64,000 bases of DNA from Astrothelium macrocarpum (taxonomy: Eukaryota > Ascomycota > Dothideomycetes > Trypetheliales > Trypetheliaceae), in contig JAGEMR010000092.1 in NCBI GenBank assembly GCA_021030915.1, positions 1-64,000 of the forward strand, given 5' to 3'. Below the pieces are notes generated by a model that did no database searches, had not been told where the DNA came from, and saw nothing but the letters and a program-made list of their open reading frames with translations. A program made the position numbers and the translations under genes. Within the stretch, counting starts at the first letter, position 1. Each line of letters opens with the position of its first letter. This document shows positions 10,175 through 20,556 of the stretch, piece after piece.

Positions 10175-11224
10175 ATGCCTTCAAGTCCAGACACCGATCT
10201 TATACTCGTCACCTGTGCATCAGGGAATCAGGTAAGCTAAGGATACTGATCAATGACCTCAGCTGATGCCAACTTCCTGTTCTAGGCAGTTCATCTCCTA
10301 CCTCTTCTGTCAAGGAAATTTAAGCACCTGCGATTAGCAGTAGGCTCGAAAGCTTCGCAAGAAAGGATCAAACAGCAGTATCCCAATGCCGAAGTCGTAC
10401 AAACAGACCTTGGAAATCCGCAAAAAGCGCGGGAGCTGTTCAAGGGCGTAACGTCATGCTATTACGTAGGACCGTCTTTTCATCACCATGAGACCCAATG
10501 TGGCTATTTTGCTGTTGATGCAGCTGTAAAGGAGTCCAAAGAGGGTAACTTCAAGCACTTTGTGTAAGCCTTGTGGAGTTCTATTGCTGAAATCCCCAGA
10601 CATTGACCTTCGCAACGCAGATACTCCTCTGTGCTTTGCACACAGTTTCGCAAGTTGCTGAACCACGACTGCAAACGCTATGTTGAGGAATATCTGTACG
10701 AAAGCGGCGTCATCCATAAACTCAACTACACCGTCCTCAAACCGTGCAATTTCTTAGATTTCTTCCCAATCGAGATGATAGCAAACCAGGAGCATCCCGT
10801 GTACCCGGCACCGTGGGATCCCGCCGTGCCCAACTCTCTCATCTGCTTGGAGGATTTAGCCGCGGTTGGACTGAAGGTCCTAGAGGAGCGGGAAACGCAT
10901 TTCTTTGCCGAGTACTCTCTCTGCTCCACCATGCCCATGCCATACACTGAAATGGTCGATGCAGCCAGCAGGGCTTTGGGGAAAGAGGTCAAGATACATC
11001 AAGCACCATTCGAAGATCGTGTGAAGAGGCTCACACAGTTAGTGCTGGGCGATGCTCCAGATCCAAGAGCCGTTGATGGATCTGAGAGATTGATTCTTTG
11101 GTACGATCGACATGGTCTTTGCGGATCGCCGCATGTGCTGGAAATGCTGCTTGGGAGAAAACCTATGACGGTCGATGAATGGATGGTAAAGGGCGTCCAG
11201 AAAGCCAGAGCTCGAAATACCTAG
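10175..11224 (+). CDS. NmrA-like NAD(P)-binding (atypical SDR) protein
   Basis: Three exons, 10175-10231, 10286-10563 and 10621-11224, give 312 residues. The N-terminal LILVTCASGNQAVHLLPLL replaces the usual TGATGxxG dinucleotide-binding loop. FVYSSVLCTQFRKLLNHDCK, which spans the second junction, is the conserved SS..H/L..K block of NmrA/HSCARG-type proteins. Members bind NAD(P) and act as redox sensors or reductases; which applies here cannot be told. The glycine-rich loop is degenerate (TCASGNQ), so cofactor binding may be altered. Phase is kept across both introns, and the first GT donor falls right after the loop. The gene converges with the TPR-like gene, about 85 bp away. Confidence 0.85.
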
Positions 11225-11309
11225 ACGATAGGTAGACCAAGGGGGCGAGAATATTCCCGGCCGCGAAATCCTATTATACATGTATGTAGACTGAGTTATA
11301 ATTGGTCAT

Positions 11310-13094
11310 TCACTGTAATTTTGGCAGTCCTAATGGTTTGCCTCCCGCTCGACCATGACTCATCTCCAGGAGCCGCTCTTCTCTAACTTTTTCGAGGCGT
11401 GTGGTAACTTCCTCTTGCTCCTTTTTCCACGTCGGAGCAGGGGTCTTTGGTTTCGGACTGCCAATGATCCAGGAATACCAATTTCCAGTCTTCTTGCCTC
11501 CACCGACTTCATATTCTGCATTTTGCATCATCTGCGCGATCATTCTCTGTAAATTGGTCAGACCGACCTCCAAGCACTGTCGACATGGTTCGATATCATT
11601 TTCATTTCGATCAGCTAGAAACCTATAACGAACATTTCCCGATTTCTCATCATTAGCCTCATCTTCCAATATTTGACTAATTTTCGACTCTGCGAGATGC
11701 ACAGCGTCTTTTGTCCACACCTTTCCACGTTCTCGTTCCTTGTTATTTTTGGCAGTGGCAAACAGAATTTCCCCGATGTAAGCCAAGATACTAGCTTCCG
11801 AGTGTGACCCCAAAGACCTATTCAGAGGCTCGTCTCCAGAAGATACAGGAGCGGGATATGGATGATCCTTAATGTAATCGAGCATTTTATCTAATGTGGA
11901 CGGGGTCTTGGAAGGGGTCAAAGGCAACGTGGAATCTACAGGTTTTTGAGTAGAATTGCTTTCTCCAATTGCACGCACAGCAGAGAGCAGGATGGGTAGC
12001 GCGGCCGCAGTATTACCAGTCCGGGCATGGTGAATTGCCAGAGCCGTTGAAGCCAACAGCAGATTGCTTGAAGTCGTTGGCGCTCCGCCAACAATGACCC
12101 CAGTGTCTTTCTTCGCAACATTTTCGGGTTCGGGAAAAGCTGAGCAGGCAAGATCCAATCCATCATGATATAAGTGCTCTGCAACCTCATGATTTCCTTG
12201 AAAGTCCAAGTAGTCGGCAAGAGCCAGTGTGGCTAGTAGGCGCTGCTTCCTTGAGAACCCCTGGCCATTGATAATTCTTTGATAATAGCTCTCCGGCGCG
12301 TCCATCACAGGTTTACAGTCCTCTTCTCGTGGCGGCGGGCCTTGGTCTTGAGGGAGAGGCCTTGGGTCAAGGTTCGACGGACCAACTATTACATCTGCTG
12401 GGACCGGACGAGAATTTGGTTTCGTCTCATCCTGATACCATCCCAAGAGATGCTCTGCTGCTCGTCCACATCCCATAACGACTTCGAAGTAACCCCTTCG
12501 CCATTGCTCACTTTTCTTGGTAACATCCCAAATTGGTATATCTTTGAGTTCTAAATTTGCCCTGATCCGCTCAAGGCTTCGGCCATCCGCGCTGTTGGTA
12601 TCTTCCAGCCTCACTAAACAGTCTCGCCATTCTGGTCCGACTTCGGGCCAGTCAACCGGACTGCCCTTTCCCTCGTCATCCTCCTTTGCTGCGGCGATTC
12701 GATATATCCATCGTGTGAAGAAGCGCCATTCATGCGGTGTAGGATAAATTCGCTCCAGTCGTAATTGAGCAATTCCGTTGATCGTAGCATATAGGCATAT
12801 CGTGCCAACGGTCAAGACCAGGTACACCTGGAATCCGCCGTATGTGACATCACGGATTTTTCGACGAGTCTCTGTGCTCAAGAATCGGAAGAACTTTAAA
12901 CTTCCGGTTCGAGGACTGGGACCGTAAGGAGTTATATGGAGGAAAGGTAATTGGGGTCGAGGTATTGCGGCAGGTAGGAGGAGCAATTGTGTATGCTGTG
13001 CAAAGGAACGAGAACCGCGATTTTGCGGAAGCTGAGTAGACGAGTTGAAAATTCCAATCAAGTTCCTGGGCTTGCACAGCAATATTCGGAGCAT
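11310..13094 (-). CDS. Mitochondrial-type single-TM, TPR-like protein (possibly Mgr3-like)
   Basis: I start at ATG 13094 (594 residues) because the next residues, MLRILLCKPRNLIGIF, are basic and hydroxylated with no acids, like a mitochondrial presequence. The open frame continues upstream and another ATG lies at 13196. One membrane segment covers about residues 88-107 (YLVLTVGTICLYATI). The rest is soluble. A helical-repeat-like region around 280-400 includes LATLALADYLDFQGNHEVAE and LLASTALAIHHARTGNTAAA, which resemble tetratricopeptide helices. This layout recalls Mgr3, the adaptor of the i-AAA protease Yme1, but I cannot confirm that. The C-terminus is basic and ends GKPLGLPKLQ. No intron is needed. 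Confidence 0.7.
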   Translation of the reverse strand: MLRILLCKPRNLIGIFNSSTQLPQNRGSRSFAQHTQLLLLPAAIPRPQLPFLHITPYGPSPRTGSLKFFRFLSTETRRKIRDVTYGGFQVYLVLTVGTICLYATINGIAQLRLERIYPTPHEWRFFTRWIYRIAAAKEDDEGKGSPVDWPEVGPEWRDCLVRLEDTNSADGRSLERIRANLELKDIPIWDVTKKSEQWRRGYFEVVMGCGRAAEHLLGWYQDETKPNSRPVPADVIVGPSNLDPRPLPQDQGPPPREEDCKPVMDAPESYYQRIINGQGFSRKQRLLATLALADYLDFQGNHEVAEHLYHDGLDLACSAFPEPENVAKKDTGVIVGGAPTTSSNLLLASTALAIHHARTGNTAAALPILLSAVRAIGESNSTQKPVDSTLPLTPSKTPSTLDKMLDYIKDHPYPAPVSSGDEPLNRSLGSHSEASILAYIGEILFATAKNNKERERGKVWTKDAVHLAESKISQILEDEANDEKSGNVRYRFLADRNENDIEPCRQCLEVGLTNLQRMIAQMMQNAEYEVGGGKKTGNWYSWIIGSPKPKTPAPTWKKEQEEVTTRLEKVREERLLEMSHGRAGGKPLGLPKLQ

Positions 13095-13367
13095 CACTGT
13101 TGCTAGATTTAGAAGGTAAACTAAGCACCTGCGGGCCCTCTGAAAAGAAGTTCTCGGCCAGAGCTCGGTGGCGCCCGGACCTGTCTCCTTGATCATTTTG
13201 TCATTACAACACCAAATATTCTGGATTATTCCGGTGATATTAAAATAACCTCTATTGACTATGCTATATCTATAGCTACTTAATAAACTAGAGGAAAGCA
13301 AAGCCTCCTGTTTCTGCCTCCATACCTGCTGATATCTAGAAAGCTAGATGATTCCGATGTTTGCACC

Positions 13368-14975
13368 TCAATGGATAGGAAACCACTGGTTAAATCTATT
13401 GTGAGGATCATATCGCTTTTTCAACGTCCTCAATCTCGTAAGACTTGTTCCATATATTTCCTCTAGAGATTCATCCCCATGTGCGAAGTTGATATAACTT
13501 AGAATATCGTTAGCAATGGGAGTTGTGAGACTCAGATCAAGAAAACCTTACTTAGCAGGGCTCGACAGGCCATCGGTCGCACGTAGTAAGGCGCGGGTCG
13601 TCGATCCCCAAGCATTTGCTGCATCATCAAGACCAGCATTCGCGTACCATGGAAATATCGTAACATGAGTCTTTGCTTTACGCCAAGGGAACGAACCTGT
13701 GCCCTTTTGGACAGCACTTGAATTGACGGGGTAATTCTCTGCAAAGACAGAAGAGTTGAACGCTTCGGGGTATGCTGCTACAAAGGCCTTGAAATTTTCA
13801 TAGATGGTGCGCCAAGTGAGAGGGTCAAGGTGATTCATTGAAACTCCGTAAGCAGGTTTACGTCCGGCTGATACGCAGCCATAGTCTCCAAAAGTATTCC
13901 AATTGTTGTATGAAAATTCTTGAGTTGAATCCGTGATGGGACCGACATCCAGGATCGATTTAAAGGCAGCTCTACCCGCGGACGTATCACCTGCAAAAAA
14001 AGGAACTGCCTGAATAAACGTGCTCCCGTTTGGTTGAGCTGCAAACACAAAATCAATTTCCATGTGCGGCTTCAGATACAAATCGTTGATCGCCTGGACT
14101 AACGATTCAAGTTTTTCTTCTGAAAAGATCAAAGGCCCTTGCCAGGCAATGTTCTTGGCACGAGGCACTGGATTGGCCTTGACGACAGCCGACGTGACGA
14201 TTCCAAAATTAGGAGCCGCACCCTTCAGGGCCCACCAAAGGTTTGTGTCTTGGGTGTCAACATGCCTCAAGTCCCCGGATGTCATGACAATGTCTACGGA
14301 GAGGAGTTGGTCGACGCTCATACCATAGAGGCCAGCGGTGCGACTAAGCCCTCCTCCCAAAGCTGCTCCGAGGAATCCCAAACAATTACAGGTAGCTGTA
14401 GAAACCCTCGCGTCGTTTTGGTAAGCTGCATCCACCAAAGCTTGAACTGAAACGCCTCCTCCGATGGAAGCCTGGGTTCGATTGGAGTTGAATGTAATTT
14501 CATTGAGAGCTGCAAGGTTTATGACAATGCCGCAATGACCTATCATGAAAGTATTAGGAAGAGATGTTAATCTTTGATTGAAGCGCCACTCCACCAAGAT
14601 TGAAGGTGTCTGCCCAGCCGTTACCGCCATTTTGAGCAACAAAACTAAAGTTGTGTTGGTTACTGAACCGCACCTGAACGAGCGTCAATTATCGAATGAT
14701 GTGAGAGAAAGGTCAATACACACGGTAGCAGAGACGTCAGTTGCACTTGTCACGTTAATCACATATCGGGGGTCGGGAGCCCTATAAGAACTCCAGCGGA
14801 GAAGACTTCCTTGGCTGATCGTGCTGCTGTTCGAGAGCTGAGGCCCAAGCTGGCTCCTAATAGTCGAAAGGTCCATACAAGCACTCGAGGTAGTCACAGT
14901 CCGAACAACCAAGAGGAGCACAAGAAGGCTCATTGGAAAAGATGATCGCTTCCTCGAGACAAATGAGAAGAACAT
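13368..14975 (-). CDS. Secreted FAD-linked oxidase (FAD_binding_4/BBE family)
   Basis: Four exons on the minus strand, 14975-14724, 14673-14595, 14539-13552 and 13497-13368, join in frame to 482 residues. A signal peptide is evident (SLLVLLLVVRTVTTSSA near residues 15-31). The FAD_binding_4 (PCMH) fold shows NGGNGWADTF, then INLAALNEITFN and TCNCLGFLGAALGGG. The last exon supplies the berberine-bridge-like block YINFAHGDESLEEIYG. The His of the RxxGGHS motif used for covalent FAD attachment is absent here; the Cys of TCNC is kept. Relatives oxidise alcohols, sugars or alkaloids, often in secondary metabolism or lignocellulose attack; the substrate is unknown. Introns are 50, 55 and 54 bp. Confidence 0.88.
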
Positions 14976-15928
14976 TTTGTAAAGTACAATTCCAGAAGGA
15001 AATTCCCAGAACTCAATACAGAAGGAGATCTTTAGAACTCTGTGAGCAACGAAGGGCTGAATGCAGTATCAGTAAGAGGTACGGAAAGTATGGTAATAAG
15101 GGAGTGGAGGAAGTTGGGTTCCTAAAGGAGAAGGAAACGGCGAATCAATGAGATTAGAGAAGGTGGATTCGTGTGGACGGACAGTAGAGAAAGAGCACCT
15201 TCGGAAGAAAAGTAGTAAAGAATGACACAGCGGACAAAGAACCTATTGTACCTATTGTACCTATGCGGTGAGGATCAATTCACAACTCCGAAGCTGATCA
15301 GTTTTAGGCCACCAAAATCCTGCCAAAGATACCTGGGCGAAACCAAGAAATTCTACTCGTCCAGAATTGCGCCTCTACGTGCCGCAACAGGGGATGAAAA
15401 CTCTATATTTGCATGGGTGGAATTGACATCTTTTGCTGCAATTCTCGTCCAATTTTCGTGCATTTTTAATTTACCGAATATGTAAATAAACTTTGCGGCG
15501 CAATGCATAAATAAACTAAATAGGCCTTTTCGAGTTAGAGTTAGGAGGCGATGGGAAAACAAATGTCATAACTGCATACTAGAGGTCAGTGTTGCCAGAA
15601 ATAGTAAAGAAGTAATACGATTAGTAAACCAGTAACTACTAAGTCGTGGTTGCTGCGACTATTAGTATAACTATCGCCTGAATTGCATTACTGCCAGTAA
15701 TTACTACAGTAGTTAGTAACGACTATTACTTTTCGGTAACACAGCAGAGGTTAGATAGGTAGCTGCACTCAACAAGCCCTTAACTTACTTGAAGCAGCTG
15801 ATCGTACTTTATTCTCGCGACTTCGAGATTGCAAGCTCCAAGACCGCGAGAAGGATGAGGGTTAATTTGAGATCTCTTTAGGCAATAAAAGCGAGTGCTC
15901 ACTTTCAAGGAAAGCGAACAAAGTGTTA
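14976..15928. other. Intergenic, about 950 bp, no convincing gene
   Basis: This is the promoter side of the FAD oxidase and the 3' side of the Arb2-domain gene. Around 15595-15745 there is a run rich in AGTAA/TTACT words in both orientations, with weak dyad symmetry. It may be the remnant of a small inverted-repeat element. No coding signal is convincing. Confidence 0.45.
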
Positions 15929-17543
15929 TCAACATTTCATATTTGTTTTACTGGAAGCTGAGTCTATCACACTGATGTAGCTCGCTTCGAGTCTGAAGTC
16001 TTTTTCACCATAGTCGCCAATCTGTAGTGGGGCGCACTTTGCGCACATTATGTGATAGGTCCGCGTCTCATCTCAACGGTCACTCACCTGCTGAGTCCAT
16101 TCCTCTTTGCCCTGCTCAATGTCATCATTGACTGCCTCTTGACCATTGAGTGCTGGTTGACCAAGGTTGAGATCCGTCAGTTCATGGCCAACATGTGCAA
16201 CACCTTTGTCATTCTCGGATAACCCATTAACCGCTGTATCCGCGTTTTCGTCCTCTGGAGTCTTGAAAATCTCAAAGCTGGGATTCTTGTAGCCTGTTGC
16301 ATCGGAGGCGACCTCGCTGAAAAACCAATTCAAGATGCTCCGGTAGACCAAGGGAAAGATACATTCATTCGCCACTACATTATCTCCACAAGAGAACGCC
16401 GTGCACCAGTCTGGTAGCTCAGAGATATTGTGGTCTGAATCCGTGAGGTCTTTTGGCAGACCAAGGCATGCATCAAGTGGTGCCTTTGAGTCTGCTGGAG
16501 AGACCCATACTCGAGCGCGCTCAGCCAGGAATGCCTTGAAAGATGGATCGGTTACTAAATCCGATTGCGCAGGCGATGATGTCAAGCTAATGGCAGTAAT
16601 CCGCTTCGAATACTTGGACCCTTTGATGCATATTAGTATACAAGAGTTTTGGAAGCAAAAAACTGACGTACATTGCATATTGAGGTATTGCAGGAGTTCA
16701 TCCGCACCATTTCCCAGACCCACCAGATAAACCTCCGCATCTTTAGCCACAAAAGCAGGATTGGAAATGATGTTGCCGAACACGAACTCGATATGATCGC
16801 CTGGTGTCTCATTGCCGGGGACCCGATTGTACTTCGGATGGACAACAGGCGCAGGGTGGATGGCAGATTCGCGTGGTAAACCATTCCAGCTCTCTTGAGT
16901 AACAGCACGTCCGGCTTTGTTGGACCAGATCAACTGTCCAGGATTCAATACGATGATTCCCGGCTCGTCATCCTTGTACTTCTTGAGCTCATCGACCAAG
17001 CCGAGCGCAGTGCCAGGCAGCACGCCAGTCCCAGGCTCAACATGGCGCCACGACCAGATACCAAGATCCTGGGTGGGCTCGTTGATGACGACCAAGACGC
17101 GGCTCTTCTTGCGTAGAACATCAGTAGAGGTTGTGAGAATTGGTATGTAAGGTTCATCGGGCTTGGCATTGGTCAGCTGGGGAAGGTGGAGTTCAACAAG
17201 GCCTTCGTTCGCAAAGCGACGCGAGTATTCCGCCCGAATGCAAACTTATCATGCATCAATATGATAGTCTTTAGTGTTTTAAGATTTCCATTTGCTTACT
17301 TACTGTACATTGCTTCACGATTAACTTCATTCACATGAAAGTTTCTGTTGATGTAGAAATGAAACCCTTTGGAAGGATCCCTGAGAGATCTGAATTGGCC
17401 ATCGGCATTGAGAAAGTAGCTATGAGATCTTAAGTGAGTATCTGGCGCTTTGAAGTGTTTCTTATATCGATTGACAGGACTTACCCAAGCTCATTGAGAT
17501 CGGGCGTGAATGGTGCATCAGGCCGAAGTTTGTTTTCAAGCAT
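15929..17543 (-). CDS. Arb2-domain protein
   Basis: Five exons, 17543-17485, 17419-17304, 17244-16672, 16620-16088 and 16021-15929, give 457 residues. The start MLENKLRPDAPFTPDLNELG, followed by FLNADGQFRSLRDPSKGFHF, matches the opening of the Arb2 domain (PF09757), named from the fission-yeast Argonaute siRNA chaperone subunit Arb2 and also found on Hda1-type deacetylases. An alpha/beta-hydrolase-like core follows: LVVINEPTQDLGIW, and VYLVGLGNGADELLQYL where a hydrolase would carry GxSxG. No Ser is present at that elbow, so catalysis is unlikely. The intron at 16621-16671 is 51 bp and keeps frame, so it is easily missed. The last intron (16022-16087) has a GTGAGT donor; if unspliced, the protein stops at 16073 instead. 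Confidence 0.8.
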
Positions 17544-18175
17544 GTTGAGCGCAGATGACTGTGTTGATCGAGGATGAAAAGTTTAAGAGTGTTGTGGATG
17601 ATTGTTTGTGGGCAGGAGATGTAATGTGGGAATATGGCCGCATCACCTATAAAGCAAGGTCTGACTTATCGATACCGGTATTGTTTAACTTGAATGAACA
17701 CTCGAACTAGGCAGCAACGCGAAAACGTGGGACCAATCAAAGTGAGAATGGCAGGCACAATATGATAAATGCCTAAACCAAACACCTTGCGATCCACTTT
17801 TTAAAGCATGGAAAAAGGGAGGGGTGCGAACGCATGAATTCCTTGGCTCTGTGTGAGACTATTCATTTTGATGTTTCTACAAAATATCCAAGGCGTATTC
17901 CCGAGGACAAACATCAGAATGGCGTCCCGTCAGATCCCGTTTGTCTGACTTCACGTGACTAAATAGTGCCGTGTCGCCGTGTCGAGAATTGGATACGCAT
18001 TTGGCACGCGCTGTGCTTAATCTGACAGCGAAAATAGGAAGTCCTCCAGCGCCTTATTGAATGTAACGTGCTATTTGCTGCTGGTCCTCTGCTCCAAAGC
18101 TGGGTTGGCATCCAGAACCTTTTACTCCTGACCATCCATGACTGCAATTAATTATTATGCCATAGTTGTCCTTCT
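17544..18175. other. Intergenic, no gene seen
   Basis: The stretch lies between the start of the Arb2-domain gene and the stop of the uS14m gene, both minus strand. It should contain the Arb2 gene promoter. Nothing else is recognised. Confidence 0.5.
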
Positions 18176-18671
18176 TTACCAACTAGCCTTCTTGACACCA
18201 GGAATATTGCCTGCCAATGCATTGAGTCGGAATTGATACTGCGAAAAAACGAGCTCGTTAGTTCGTAGCGCTTCTCAAACCACCTTCGGCTTCCTTCGAA
18301 GAATGTTACACGTACCCGAGCCATTCTAAAGTCTCTCAGCACACCCCGTCCTTTCCCTGCCATCATGCAACGATTCTTTATCTGTGTTGGATTGGTGTAG
18401 CAATGCATTTGTGAAAGTTGTAGTTGGGCTTGAGCGCGTGTTCGCTGGGGAAGTGTCGTGTTACGAATGATGTATCTCAAAGCTTGCCTGGCGCTTGATT
18501 AGTATTTCTGTAACATTGGGCTTGATGTGGCTAAATAGTATCAGTAGAAATAGAGTTTACAAACCTTTGAGGCTCGTACTGTTCAAAGACTTTCCGCTTC
18601 GTGTGGTCTCGGATAACTCGGGCATTGACGAAGCAGCTCAGATCGAGCTTCTTTGCCCGAAATTGAGACAT
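18176..18671 (-). CDS. MRP2: Mitochondrial ribosomal protein uS14m (Mrp2)
   Basis: Three exons, 18671-18565, 18487-18316 and 18238-18176, give 113 residues. The sequence carries the S14 signature: NRCMMAGKGRGVLRDFRMAR, spanning the end of exon 2, continues into YQFRLNALAGNIPGVKKASW in exon 3. The C-terminal ASW is the universal S14 ending. PTQIKNRC lacks the zinc-binding CxxC pairs, as in mitochondrial forms. The protein is a component of the small mitoribosomal subunit. It is transcribed away from the twin-CX9C gene at 18938, and the two share a short intergenic region. Confidence 0.95.
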
Positions 18672-18937
18672 GCTGGAGTTGTGACCATCAAAATGTCCGA
18701 TGGCCTTTGTTCAAAGCAGCTCTGAACTAAAGATCACCTCAATGTTGATGATTCATCTAGCGCGGTCATGTGGTGAATTGACTGGATCTCACCCCCTTCG
18801 CCGCCGGCGGCCCGAGCTTCTCGACTATATCCTTCGTCACTCTCCGCTTCACTTCTTTTTTCTTCCACGACATCCGCAACTCAATACTCTTTCATCAATC
18901 CTTCTCACCCACAACCTCCATCATATCCATCTACAAA
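18672..18937. promoter_or_regulatory. Shared divergent promoter of two mitochondrial genes
   Basis: Only 266 bp separate the uS14m and Mix17-like start codons, so both promoters must lie here. The plus-strand side near 18838-18875 is strongly pyrimidine-rich (cttcttttttcttcc), a common feature of highly expressed fungal leaders. I cannot identify a specific factor site. Confidence 0.6.
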
Positions 18938-19490
18938 ATGCCTCGAAGCAGAGGTGGCTCCGCTGGTAGGCGCCCTGCGCCAGCTCCAGCTCGTCCGGCT
19001 GCTACTCCTCAGCAAGCTCCAGCCCGTCAATCTTCCACCATGGCACATCCTCCCCAGCAACAAGCCCAGCCACAGCAACAGCAGGGCAGTCAAGGTCCCG
19101 GGCTTTTCGGCCAGATGGCCAGCACCGCTGCGTAAGTCACTCATCAACCCTTATTCTACTCTTCAATTTGCCACACCTCTCGGACACCCAACTAACGGAT
19201 TTCCCGTGACCAGCGGCGTTGCTGTCGGCTCCTCCATTGGGCACGCGATCGGCGGTTTCTTCGGTGGCGGATCATCGCAAGCTCCGGCCGAACAGTCACA
19301 ACAACAAGCCCCCGCGTCCTACGACAACAGCCAGTACGCGTACACCCAACAACAACAGGCCCCCGCGGCTTGCGAGAACGACGTGAAGAGCTTTCGGAAG
19401 TGCATGGATGAGCAGAACGGCAACATGAGCATCTGCGGATGGTATTTGGACCAGCTCAAGGCATGTCAGGCTGCGTCAAGGGAATACTAA
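18938..19490 (+). CDS. MIX17: Twin-CX9C mitochondrial protein (Mix17/CHCHD2-CHCHD10-like)
   Basis: Two exons, 18938-19131 and 19214-19490, give 156 residues. The N-terminus is basic and Pro/Ala/Gln-rich (MPRSRGGSAGRRPAP...). A central hydrophobic Gly-rich segment (VAVGSSIGHAIGGFFGGG) follows the junction. The C-terminus has two CX9C pairs, C-ENDVKSFRK-C and C-GWYLDQLKA-C, diagnostic of CHCH proteins imported into the intermembrane space by the Mia40 pathway. The whole layout is that of yeast Mix17 and human CHCHD2/10, linked to respiration and cristae organisation. The Gln runs (QQQAQPQQQQ, TQQQQ) are low complexity. Confidence 0.92.
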
Positions 19491-20556
19491 GGTGGAGCTC
19501 TCACAATGGACCCGAGGTGGGTAAATGTTTTTTTCGTTGTTCCTCTTCCTTTATTGCTTTTACTCTGCCAAAAAAAATAATATCTGAACGTCATTAAAAA
19601 TCATTACTGATCTTTGTCTTTTCTGACTTTTGACCCACTTGGGTCCATTTTCTTTTTTCTTTTCTGTTTTTCAATTTAATTCAATTGCCCTATATTTTAT
19701 CAACCTATCCGAATTGGCTGCCCGACAGCTCCAGCTGAAGGTATTGAATCTGGGTCCACATGAAAGAGGGGTTTTCCCCCATTCGCTTTAGTTAAACTGT
19801 ATTTCTCTCACCCAATCCGGTGTTGACGACCATCAGCTGCGCAGAGGATGATACTCTACACAGAGGAAGATAATCTTCGCGGCTGAATAGTACACGTTTG
19901 GACCCACATGGGGTGTTCTCTTCAATTTATCTGGGTGACCTGTATCTTTCTTGTCTTATCCATAATGTGACGTGGAGGTTCTTAGATAATGATACTCTTT
20001 ATAGAGCCAGTAAGTCTCCGCGACTGAAACTTTGGAGAGGTAGTCAATCTTTGCAAGTGAAGCGTCGACTGGTGGACCCACACGAGGATTTCTTTTTTCA
20101 TTTCATTTTATTTCTCGTGTCATTTTCAGTCACGCAGCAGAAGATATTGGACTTTCAGATTCTCACGGATAGTCCGGGCATTTGAAACATTACGAGCATT
20201 TACCCACTCAGTCATGGCATATGGCTGACACCCAATTGCGTTATAGGTCGACCCAAAGTTCAATTCGAACATCGAGAATCCCGCCCGTGAGTAGAACTAC
20301 AAAATAGAGGGGGACTGCCCAGCTGTCAATAGCAAAGTTTTGGGAATCATGATGGTCAGCAATCGAGCATTGGAGGCGAACAAGAGGTATTGATTGACTA
20401 CACGGGACCGCTGTATTGGTGGCTGGATTGTACTAGCTAGTGTAAAATTCAAATCTAGACTCCGCCCCTCCACAATATTAACTCCGTGTCTCGTCCATGA
20501 TCACTCCAATCGCCGCATCCAATCTCATCATGGTGAACTAAGGATTGCAATTATGC
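19491..20556. other. Intergenic with dispersed GGACCCAC words
   Basis: About 1.07 kb with no convincing gene between two convergent genes. A word close to GGACCCAC or its complement GTGGGTCC recurs at about 19508, 19632, 19751, 19900 and 20074. The segments near 19845-19915 and 19985-20095 look like diverged duplicates (TGATACTCT...CGCGRCTGAA...GGACCCACA). Origin unknown. Confidence 0.5.

Noticed and set aside
13095..13301. N-terminal extension of the TPR-like protein frame
   Set aside because: The far end begins with TTG; the presequence-like residues begin at ATG 13094, although ATG 13196 remains possible.
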